Below the pieces are notes generated by a model, which was not told the origin of the DNA, did not search any database, and saw nothing but the letters and a program-made list of their open reading frames with translations. Shown in pieces: positions 8,229-14,831 of a stretch of DNA of 64,000 bases. Origin of the DNA: Metarhizobium sp017305935 (lineage in GTDB: Bacteria > Pseudomonadota > Alphaproteobacteria > Rhizobiales > Rhizobiaceae). The stretch covers positions 124,001 to 188,000 of the forward strand of contig NZ_JARRIR010000001.1 in assembly GCF_029601685.1 (NCBI RefSeq), written 5' to 3'. The stretch's first letter is position 1. Each line of letters begins with the position of its first letter. The translations under genes and the position numbers were made by a program.

Positions 8229-8280
8229 TGCCGCAAGTCCGGACGCAAAACCGGTTCGCACTTTTGCTGGAATTGCTCTA
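8229..8280 (-). repeat. Dispersed ~50 bp rhizobial intergenic repeat, copy 3
   Basis: On the minus strand it reads TAGAGCAATTCCAGCAAAAG, then TGCGAACCGGTTTTGCGTCC and GGACTTGCGG. It lies just upstream of sufE and creates an artificial N-terminal extension of that open frame. Confidence 0.75.
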
Positions 8281-8308
8281 TATGCGGCACAAACCGCAGG
8301 ACACTATC

Positions 8309-8728
8309 ATGAGCCAACTCGAAGAGATCATCGACGACTTCGCCTTCCTGGACGATTGGGAAGACCGCTACCGCTATGTCATCGAGCTGGGCAAGGCGCT
8401 GCCGGATCTCCCCGAGGACAAGCGCACATCGGAAAACAAGGTGCAGGGCTGTGCCAGCCAGGTCTGGCTCGTCACCCATGCGGGCGACGGCGCCGATCCG
8501 GTTTTGACTTTCGAGGGCGATTCCGATGCGCATATCGTGCGCGGCCTGGTCGCCATCGTGCTCGCCACCTATTCCGGCAAGCATGCCTCGGAGATCGCCA
8601 ATCTCGACGCCATCGACGTCTTCGGCAAGATCGGGCTGGTGGAACACCTCTCCTCGCAGCGCGCCAACGGCCTGCGCTCCATGGTCAAGCGCATCCGCGA
8701 CGAGGCCCGCGTCCGGCTGGCGGCCTAG
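8309..8728 (+). CDS. sufE: SufE family sulfur-transfer protein
   Basis: 139 residues. SufE accepts persulfide sulfur from the cysteine desulfurase SufS and passes it to the SUF Fe-S cluster scaffold in the cytosol. The catalytic cysteine is Cys48 in NKVQGCASQVW, the family signature. The N-terminus MSQLEEIIDDFAFLDDWEDR and the C-terminal SSQRANGLRSMVKRIRDEAR also match. The ATG at 8309 is chosen because the upstream extension of the frame is a repeat copy. The gene stands alone, away from a suf operon, as is usual in rhizobia. Length is normal. Confidence 0.95.
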   Translation: MSQLEEIIDDFAFLDDWEDRYRYVIELGKALPDLPEDKRTSENKVQGCASQVWLVTHAGDGADPVLTFEGDSDAHIVRGLVAIVLATYSGKHASEIANLDAIDVFGKIGLVEHLSSQRANGLRSMVKRIRDEARVRLAA

Positions 8729-8734
8729 GCTGTT

Positions 8735-9541
8735 CTACAAAGACGGCCGATAATCCTCAGCGCCCCAATGCAGTGTCGACGCACGCCGATCCGGCGCAGG
8801 CGGGTGGTAGTGGCGCGAGAGCGACAGGAGGGCGGCGCGCAGCAGGAGCTTTGCCGAGCGCGCCGGCCATTGCCGTTCGCGCTCGACGGTTTCCAGCCCC
8901 TTCATGAAGCAGCAGACATCCAGCGCCACGCCGGCCAGTTCCGGGCCGATGGCGTCGACCGCCTGGGAGACGCGGCGGCGGGCGGCAAGGGCGCTGTCGG
9001 TGAGATCGGCGATGCCGCCGCGCGCGCCGTCGCCGCGGCTCGCGAGGCGCGGCTCCCAGGAAGCGGTGACGCGCGGCTGCAACTGCCCGCGGGTGAAATC
9101 CGCATGCAGGCGCTCGCCGGCCGCCACCGCCTCTTCGGGTAGAAACTGGCCGCCCTGCCGGTCCTTCATCCGGGCGAGCGCGCCGAGCGGCGATTCCGCC
9201 CGGTTGATGCGCACGATCGCCGCCGCGCCCTCCACCTCGACTTTCGCCATCTCGTCGTCGCGGTGCTGGGCGCCATAGGCCTCCTCGCCCGCCCCGCACA
9301 GGCGGCGGCGCAGGAAGCCGCGCGCATCCGCTGTTGCCCTCAGACGATCGGCCTCACGGGCCAGCAGTCCATCGGCAAGTGCGCGGCGAACGGCGGCGGC
9401 GGGGACGGTGCGCTCGGCGCCGTCTTCGCGGCGCAGCCGCAGGCCCGCACCGGACCCCTCCTTCAGCGTCAAAACCCGGCTGCCGGCAAACCGCAGCAAC
9501 CCTTCCAGCGCATGGCCCATATCGATTTCCTGCTTATTCAT
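8735..9541 (-). CDS. DUF6456 domain protein
   Basis: 268 residues from the ATG at 9541 (MNKQEIDMGHALEGLLRFAG); the ATG at 9520 is an alternative. The C-terminal 150 residues (SPLGALARMKDRQGGQFLPE, AGERLHADFTRGQLQPRVT, VCCFMKGLETVERERQWPAR) match the rhizobial DUF6456 type. The N-terminal part is basic and could be a winged-helix-like region. The start overlaps the end of the DnaA-domain-IV gene by 8 bases, so the two are likely co-translated, which hints at a DNA-related role. Function unknown. Confidence 0.8.
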   Translation of the reverse strand: MNKQEIDMGHALEGLLRFAGSRVLTLKEGSGAGLRLRREDGAERTVPAAAVRRALADGLLAREADRLRATADARGFLRRRLCGAGEEAYGAQHRDDEMAKVEVEGAAAIVRINRAESPLGALARMKDRQGGQFLPEEAVAAGERLHADFTRGQLQPRVTASWEPRLASRGDGARGGIADLTDSALAARRRVSQAVDAIGPELAGVALDVCCFMKGLETVERERQWPARSAKLLLRAALLSLSRHYHPPAPDRRASTLHWGAEDYRPSL

Positions 9542-9944
9542 CCCGTGCCGCTCCGGCCGCGCCGAAAACCGAAACCGCGAGACGCTCGACCGCCGCGACG
9601 AACTCATCGAAGGCGGGATCGTCGCGGCGATCCTCGACGACGGCGCAGGCATGGCCGACCGTGGTGCGGTCACGCCCGAAGGCGAGACCGATCTCGCTCT
9701 GCGACAGGCCGAGCGCCACATGGCAGACATACATGGCGATCTGGCGCACATGCGCGGTCGCCCGGCGGCGGTCGCGGCGGGCCTGCACCCGATCGGAGGC
9801 CAGCTGGATCATTTCCACCGCGATTTGCCGCACAACCTGGCAAACGGTGCGCACCGGCACACGCACCGGCCCGGCAAGCGGAGACGCCTGTTCGGCGGAT
9901 GACAATCGGGGCGGTTCAATGCTATGGTCGAGGTCTCGTGTCAT
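9534..9944 (-). CDS. DnaA domain IV-only (Bac_DnaA_C) HTH protein
   Basis: 136 residues. The C-terminal half is the DNA-binding domain IV of the replication initiator DnaA without the ATPase: RQIAMYVCHVALGLSQSEIG followed by LAFGRDRTTVGHACAVVED. The DnaA signature GRDHTTVxHA is present with Arg in place of the first His. The N-terminal half is unrelated and contains no Walker motif. It may bind DnaA-box-like sites or act as a transcription factor. It is coupled by an 8-base overlap to the DUF6456 gene. Members are common in Rhizobiales; function is not established. Confidence 0.85.
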   Translation of the reverse strand: MTRDLDHSIEPPRLSSAEQASPLAGPVRVPVRTVCQVVRQIAVEMIQLASDRVQARRDRRRATAHVRQIAMYVCHVALGLSQSEIGLAFGRDRTTVGHACAVVEDRRDDPAFDEFVAAVERLAVSVFGAAGAARDE

Positions 9945-10381
9945 GGCGCTCTCCAGATTAGGAATTTATTCATACACCCATTGGCACGCATGGGGAAGAG
10001 AGCGAGTGATTCCGGCAACCCATTGTTGATGAAACTGGATAATTTCGGCGGATCATGCGCAGGCGGGCAGCCCATCGACAGTCTGTCACCGATCCGTCAA
10101 CGTCATCACCAGGCTTGCCCCAGGATGCGCATCAGGCTTCCAAGTGGTTGACAATTATAAATATATCGATGCTTCTGGATGATCCGACGCAAGGCTTGGC
10201 ATGACGATCGAGAGGCTCTTTGGCTCCTCCCGGTGCGTAAGAAGTCTACGCTTCTACTCGTCGTGCCCATTGCATGTTTATCGGGCTTTATGTGTCGACG
10301 ATGTTCTCGCCAATCGGGAGGCCCAAGGAACGACCCTTGAGAGCTTAACAAATTAGGTAAATTTTCCTAATCACAATCAAC
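9945..10381. other. Intergenic stretch, no gene seen
   Basis: About 440 bases between the DnaA-like gene and the mucR terminator. A short AT-rich patch (TTGACAATTATAAATATATC, 10148-10167) could be part of a promoter, but I find no well-spaced -35/-10 pair and no protein-like frame. Confidence 0.5.
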
Positions 10382-10404
10382 AAAAAACCGGGCATCGCGC
10401 CCGG
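10382..10404 (-). terminator. Intrinsic terminator of mucR
   Basis: On the minus strand CCGGGC-GCGAT-GCCCGG forms a perfect 6 bp hairpin followed by six T residues, about 78 bases after the mucR stop. Confidence 0.8.
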
Positions 10405-10481
10405 CCTTCCGGCTTTGCAAAAAACCGCGACCGGAAACCCGGCCGGATCGAGACCCGACCGTCCTCCTGTCGCAGCGCGGC

Positions 10482-10910
10482 TTATTTGCCGCGCTTGCGG
10501 CGCTGACCGAGGCCCATTTCCTTGGCAAGGCGCGAACGTGCCTCCGCATAAGCCGGGGCGACCATCGGATAATCGGCCGGCAATTCCCATTTTTCGCGAT
10601 ACTCTTCCGGAGACAGCGAATGATGGGTCATGAGGTGACGCTTCAACGACTTGAACGAACCGCCGCATTCCAGGCAGGTGATCTGATCGTCCTGCACCGA
10701 CTTGCGCACCGAAACCGCCGGCTTCTGTTTCTCGACGACGGCGACCGGCGCGGAAGGGGCGCTGGTGTTGCTCAGGGCGGAATGCACATCGGAAATGAGA
10801 TTCGAAAGCTCGCCGACCGGGACGACGTGATTACTCACATAAGCCGCGACGATATCGGCGGTCAGCTCAACCAACAGTTCGGGACCGTTGCCCAAGCTCG
10901 AGTCTGTCAT
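10482..10910 (-). CDS. mucR: Ros/MucR family zinc-finger transcriptional regulator
   Basis: 142 residues. A global regulator of exopolysaccharide, motility and cell-cycle genes in Rhizobiales that binds AT-rich DNA. The prokaryotic zinc finger is C-x2-C-x9-H-x3-H in ITCLECGGSFKSLKRHLMTHH near residues 77-97, followed by the family SPEEYREKWELPADYPMVAP and a basic tail. The N-terminal helical part (LLVELTADIVAAYVSNHVVP) is the oligomerisation region. An AGGAG lies eight bases before the ATG, and an intrinsic terminator follows. Rhizobia often have several paralogues; which one this is cannot be told here. Confidence 0.95.
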   Translation of the reverse strand: MTDSSLGNGPELLVELTADIVAAYVSNHVVPVGELSNLISDVHSALSNTSAPSAPVAVVEKQKPAVSVRKSVQDDQITCLECGGSFKSLKRHLMTHHSLSPEEYREKWELPADYPMVAPAYAEARSRLAKEMGLGQRRKRGK

Positions 10911-11210
10911 GTTTCGTACTCCTGTTCAAAACTCTTGCCCTGTATCCGCCGGCGCGGTCTGGCCGAATCGATCGGACACGCATCATTTCAGAGTCGCGCA
11001 TTGCCGCCCCTGCTGCAGGCAGTCCGAAGACCGATCGAAGCCTACCCCTAAGCTTCGGCCTGCGCGCATGGGCGGATCATGCGTTTTCGACATCGACCGC
11101 TTTCCGACCTCTCCTCGCGCAGCAATTGACGGCTCAATTCCCACGCTCGCACCGGTTTTCCCGGCGCTTTCCCGAATCGAAGCGGTTCAGCTTTATTCGA
11201 TATCGTAACT
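10911..11210. other. mucR upstream region
   Basis: About 300 bases without a gene, presumably the mucR leader and promoter. An inverted repeat AATTGA-N4-TCAATT lies at 11124-11139 and the sequence becomes AT-rich beyond 11190. Confidence 0.5.
11124..11139. promoter_or_regulatory. Inverted repeat upstream of mucR
   Basis: AATTGA-CGGC-TCAATT is a perfect 6-4-6 inverted repeat about 215 bases before the mucR start. A protein-binding site is possible, but no specific regulator is implied. Confidence 0.3.
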
Positions 11211-11393
11211 CTATAATTCTTCGCTTACCACTATTCCCGCAAAAGTCCAATTAATTATTCTAGAATTTACTTCCTGTTGCGGGTCAACGTTGCAACCTTC
11301 AAACGATAGGTCTTCAGGAAAAGCCTTTGTTTCGACTTGATACAACCGTTCATCCAAGGGTAGAAATTCCGCGGATGCCTTTTTCAACCACAA
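11211..11393 (-). pseudogene. AT-rich gene fragment, unrecognised
   Basis: A minus-strand frame whose translation looks protein-like (KKASAEFLPLDERLYQVETK, then FPEDLSFEGCNVDPQQEVNS and ending VVSEEL) but which has only a weak TTG start. The frame continues open upstream past that codon into the end of mrpG (PNEKQIRQAL). The base composition is clearly AT-richer than the neighbouring genes. This suggests the C-terminal remnant of a gene whose 5' part was lost, or a small gene from another source. I do not recognise the family. It could also be a chance frame in an AT-rich spacer. Confidence 0.35.
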
Positions 11394-11415
11394 CGCTTGC
11401 CGGATTTGCTTTTCA

Positions 11416-11709
11416 TTAGGGTTCGAAGCCGGTTCGCCGGGCGGCGCGGGCGATCAGATGGGCAGCCACCGGCGCGCCGAGCACGAGGAAGCCCAGCCCG
11501 ACCAGCACGCGGGCTACAACCGCGCCGTCCTGGGCGTGCAGTCCGGCGGCGAGCAGCAGCAGGCCGGAGCCGGCCGTCCCCACCTTGGAGGCGGCGTGCA
11601 TGCGGGTGTAGAGGTCCGGCAGGCGCACAAGACCGAGCGCCGCCGTGAAGGTGAAGAAGGCGCCGGCAACGAGCAGCGCCGCAACGAGGAGATCGAGCGC
11701 TGAAGTCAT
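11416..11709 (-). CDS. mrpG: Mrp/Pha antiporter subunit G
   Basis: 97 residues with three membrane helices. Smallest subunit class of the multi-subunit Na+(K+)/H+ antiporter in the inner membrane. The family signature LGLVRLPDLYTRMHAASKVG spans the loop between helices 1 and 2. Its ATG overlaps the mrpF stop by four bases (ATGA). Last gene of the operon. All seven subunits are normally needed for antiport. Confidence 0.95.
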   Translation of the reverse strand: MTSALDLLVAALLVAGAFFTFTAALGLVRLPDLYTRMHAASKVGTAGSGLLLLAAGLHAQDGAVVARVLVGLGFLVLGAPVAAHLIARAARRTGFEP

Positions 11710-12029
11710 CGGCGTCTTCCCTTGCGGCGTTGCGGCTGCGCCGGACGCTCATCCTCGGCGCCGCGCATCAGCAGGAAGCGGGCGAAGGCCACGGTGGCGA
11801 GGAAACCGACGAGGCCGAGCACGACGGCGATATCGACGAACAGCGAAAAGCCGCTGCGGATGGCGACGAGCGCGATCAGGCCCATGGCGGCAGCGGTGAG
11901 CGTATCCAGCGCCACCACCCGGTCGGCCAGCGTCGGCCCGCGCAGGAAACGCCAGACGATCATCAGCAGCGACAGCCCGACGAGAATGAAGGACAGGGAC
12001 AGCGCGGCCTGCAGGATTTTTTCCGTCAT
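11706..12029 (-). CDS. mrpF: Mrp/Pha antiporter subunit F
   Basis: 107 residues, three membrane helices, with the family segment WRFLRGPTLADRVVALDTLT and a conserved Asp in helix 2. The C-terminus is very basic (QPQRRKGRRR). Overlaps both neighbours by four bases (ATGA), so the subunits are made in a coupled series. The start MTEKILQAAL is fixed by the overlap with mrpE. Confidence 0.95.
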   Translation of the reverse strand: MTEKILQAALSLSFILVGLSLLMIVWRFLRGPTLADRVVALDTLTAAAMGLIALVAIRSGFSLFVDIAVVLGLVGFLATVAFARFLLMRGAEDERPAQPQRRKGRRR

Positions 12030-12499
12030 GGGAAAGCCTCGCGGATGCGACGTTCGAACCCCTCGGCGACGCCGCGGCGCAAGGCTTCGGGATCGGCGCA
12101 ATCCAGCGCATGGACGTGGAGGGTGCGGCCGTCGTCGGAGATGTCGACGGTCAGCGTGCCGGGCGTCAGGGTGATTAGGTTGGCGAGCAGCGCAACACGG
12201 AACTCGCCCTCCAGCGCGGTCGGCACGCTCACCATGCGCGGATCGAGGCGCTGGCGCGGGCGCAGGACCGTTGCCGTCACCGCCAGCACCGAAAGCGCGA
12301 ACTCCTTCAGGAACAGGAGAAACAGCAAGACGAGGCCGAGCGGGCGCACCCGCAGGCGTGGATGATCGAGATGGTGGCGCAGCAGGAAGAGCACGAGCAG
12401 CGCCAGCAGCGCGCCAAGGGCAAGATCGGGCGGCGCGAGGCTGCCGCTCAGCGCCGTCCAGGCGGTGAGGACCAGAAGGAAGGCGGCGGCGCGACTCAT
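12026..12499 (-). CDS. mrpE: Mrp/Pha antiporter subunit E
   Basis: 157 residues. Two N-terminal hydrophobic segments are followed by a cytoplasmic domain; the family block LLANLITLTPGTLTVDISDD is present near residue 105. MrpE belongs to the membrane part of the antiporter and supports complex assembly. Overlaps mrpD and mrpF by four bases each. Confidence 0.95.
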   Translation of the reverse strand: MSRAAAFLLVLTAWTALSGSLAPPDLALGALLALLVLFLLRHHLDHPRLRVRPLGLVLLFLLFLKEFALSVLAVTATVLRPRQRLDPRMVSVPTALEGEFRVALLANLITLTPGTLTVDISDDGRTLHVHALDCADPEALRRGVAEGFERRIREAFP

Positions 12500-14037
12500 G
12501 GCGAAGCCTCGCCCGGAAAGACTGAGCCGACATAGGCATCGGCCGCCGAAAGGCTGGCGGCAGCCTCCTGCGCCAAGGACAACACGCCCTCCGGCAGCAG
12601 GCCGAAGCCGGCAATCAGGGCGACCAGAAGGGTGAGCGCGGCGGTGCCGCTTGCCGCCGGGCCTATCTCCGCCGTTGCCGCCGGGCGCCAGAAGGCGAGC
12701 AGGAAGATGCGGGCAAGCGCAATCGTCGTCAGGAAGCCGGAAAGCAGGATGGCGCCCGCCAGCCACCAGGCGCCGATATCCAGCGCCGCCTTAGTGAGAA
12801 TCGCCTTCGGCCAGAATCCGGAAAGCGGCGGCAGGCCTGACACGGCAAAGAACAGGGCCAGGCAGAGGAAGGCGAAGAGGGGATCGCGGGCATAGAGGCC
12901 GCCGGCTTGGCCCAGCGAAAAGCTGCCCAAACGCCTACCGATGCCGGCGACGGCGATATAGAGCGCGGTCATCGCCAGCATCGAATGCAGCGCATAGAGG
13001 ATGGCGCCGCTGACGCCGCCGGGGCTGCCGAGCGCCAATCCCGAAAGCATGTTTCCGACGCCGGCGATCACACCGAAACCGGCGACGCGGCGCAGGTCAT
13101 CCTCGGCCAGCATGCCGAGCGCGCCCACCAGCATCGAGGCCGCGCCGGCGGTGACGATCAGCAGGCTGAGTTCCTCGCGCTGCAAAGGCATCAGCATAAC
13201 GAACAGGCGCAGCAGCACATAGATCGCGACCTTGGTCATCAGGCCGGCGAACAGGGCCGAGACCGTCAGGCGCGGCGTGTGATAGGCGGCGGGCAGCCAC
13301 ATCTGCAACGGGAAGGCCGCCGCCTTGAGGCCGAGCGCAAAGAGGAAGAGCACGGAAAGCGTCATGCCCGGCTGCGCGCCCTCGCCGGCGCGGATTTCCC
13401 GGGCGAGATCGGCCATGTTCAGCGTGCCGAAACGCGCATAGAGCAAACCAACCGTCGCAAGGAACAGGGCTGTGCCGACGAGGTTCATCAGCGCATAGGT
13501 CCAGGCGCCGTCGATCTGCTCGGGCTCTTCGCCGACCGCCATCAGGCCGAAGGCGGCGATCAGCGTCACCTCGAACCAGACATAGAGGTTGAAGATGTCG
13601 CCGGTGGTCAGCGCGCCGCAGACGCCGGCCATCAGCAGCAGCAGGAAGGCATAAAAGCCCTGCCCGCGCGCGGCGGCATCGATATCGCCTGACGCGAACA
13701 GGCAGGCGGCCAGCGCCGCCACCGAGGCGGCGAGCGTAAACAGCGCGCTGGTGAGATCGACGGTGAAGGCGATTCCGAAGGGCGGGAGCCAGCGGCCCAT
13801 GACCATGGTGACCGGGCCCTCGGCGATCACCGCGACCAGCAGCGCCGCGTTCAGCCCCACCAGCAGCAACAGGCCCGCCGTTGCGATCACCGGCTGCAAT
13901 ATCGAGTGACGCCGGAGGATGACAAGGATGGCGGCGAGCGAAAAGCACAGGGGCACCGGCAGGATCGTCAGCCAGCTCGCACTCGTGGGCGCGGCAAGGT
14001 TCAGCGCGGCGGAGAGGTTCGGGATCGGCGCGGCCAT
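12496..14037 (-). CDS. mrpD: Mrp/Pha antiporter subunit D
   Basis: 513 residues, about 14 membrane helices, homologous to NADH dehydrogenase NuoM/NuoN-type proton channels. Typical features are the glutamate in helix 5 (YVWFEVTLIAAFGLMAVGEE) and the lysine-containing LKAAAFPLQMWLPAAYHTPR. It forms one of the two ion-translocating modules. The start codon follows the mrpC stop directly. Confidence 0.95.
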   Translation of the reverse strand: MAAPIPNLSAALNLAAPTSASWLTILPVPLCFSLAAILVILRRHSILQPVIATAGLLLLVGLNAALLVAVIAEGPVTMVMGRWLPPFGIAFTVDLTSALFTLAASVAALAACLFASGDIDAAARGQGFYAFLLLLMAGVCGALTTGDIFNLYVWFEVTLIAAFGLMAVGEEPEQIDGAWTYALMNLVGTALFLATVGLLYARFGTLNMADLAREIRAGEGAQPGMTLSVLFLFALGLKAAAFPLQMWLPAAYHTPRLTVSALFAGLMTKVAIYVLLRLFVMLMPLQREELSLLIVTAGAASMLVGALGMLAEDDLRRVAGFGVIAGVGNMLSGLALGSPGGVSGAILYALHSMLAMTALYIAVAGIGRRLGSFSLGQAGGLYARDPLFAFLCLALFFAVSGLPPLSGFWPKAILTKAALDIGAWWLAGAILLSGFLTTIALARIFLLAFWRPAATAEIGPAASGTAALTLLVALIAGFGLLPEGVLSLAQEAAASLSAADAYVGSVFPGEASP

Positions 14038-14418
14038 TCAATAGCCTCCCGGCGGCGCGGGCCGGTCGCGCGGTTCGGCGCGGTCGAGGCCATCGACTTC
14101 CTCGGCGCCGAGATCGCGAAACGCGCGCCAGGCGAGCACCAGCAGGAAGGCGAAGAAGGAGAAGGAGATGACGATGGCCGTGAGGATCAGCGCCTGCGGC
14201 AGCGGATTGGCGGCCCCAGCCTTCAGCGCGGTCTCTGCCTCCCCGATGATCGGCGGCGCATCGCGCGTCACCCGGCCGGAGAGGAACAGCAGGAGATTGA
14301 CGGCATTGCCGAACAGCGCGAAGCCGATGAGCGCCCGCAACAGATGCGGCGCCAGCAGCAGATAGATGCCGGCCGAAAAGAACAGGCCGGAGAGCACGGC
14401 AAGCCACGGCTCGATCAT
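14038..14418 (-). CDS. mrpC: Mrp/Pha antiporter subunit C
   Basis: 126 residues, homologous to NuoK, with three helices and the family stretches LIGFALFGNAVNLLLFLSG and NPLPQALILTAIVISFSFFA. The charged C-terminus is slightly extended. Starts in an ATGA overlap with mrpB; its stop abuts the mrpD start. Confidence 0.95.
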   Translation of the reverse strand: MIEPWLAVLSGLFFSAGIYLLLAPHLLRALIGFALFGNAVNLLLFLSGRVTRDAPPIIGEAETALKAGAANPLPQALILTAIVISFSFFAFLLVLAWRAFRDLGAEEVDGLDRAEPRDRPAPPGGY

Positions 14419-14831
14419 GGCTCTTCCTCCTCCACCGCCAGCGCGATCGCTGTCACCGCGCCGACGACCACCAGATAGACGCCGGCATCGAACAGCATGA
14501 CGGTGGAGAGCGGCACGGTGATGCCGAACAGATGCAGCTCGATCCACAGCCCGGTCATGAAGGGCATACCGGCCAGCGCCGAGAACAAGCCGGCGACACA
14601 GGCGGCCGAGAGCCCGAACGCCGCGACCGACAGCGGCGAGACTTTCACCGCCCGCCGCACGGCCATAGGGCCAAAGGCGGCGGCCTGCAGGGCGAAGGCG
14701 GCGGCTGCGACGAGACCGCCGATGAACCCGCCGCCCGGCGCATTGTGGCCGCGCAGCAGGATGAACAGCGAGGCGATCAGCATCAGCGCCGTCAGCGGCA
14801 CGGCGAAGGCGCGGAAAATCGGCGTGTTCAT
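14415..14831 (-). CDS. mrpB: Mrp/Pha antiporter subunit B
   Basis: 138 residues with four helices; the MnhB signature GHNAPGGGFIGGLVAAAAFA is near residue 28. A separate mrpB gene marks a seven-gene (group 1) operon rather than one with an mrpA-mrpB fusion. Starts in an ATGA overlap with mrpA. Confidence 0.95.
   Translation of the reverse strand: MNTPIFRAFAVPLTALMLIASLFILLRGHNAPGGGFIGGLVAAAAFALQAAAFGPMAVRRAVKVSPLSVAAFGLSAACVAGLFSALAGMPFMTGLWIELHLFGITVPLSTVMLFDAGVYLVVVGAVTAIALAVEEEEP

Noticed and set aside
10106..10351. 81-codon minus-strand frame between the DnaA-like gene and mucR
   Set aside because: No ribosome site and no protein-like pattern; likely chance.
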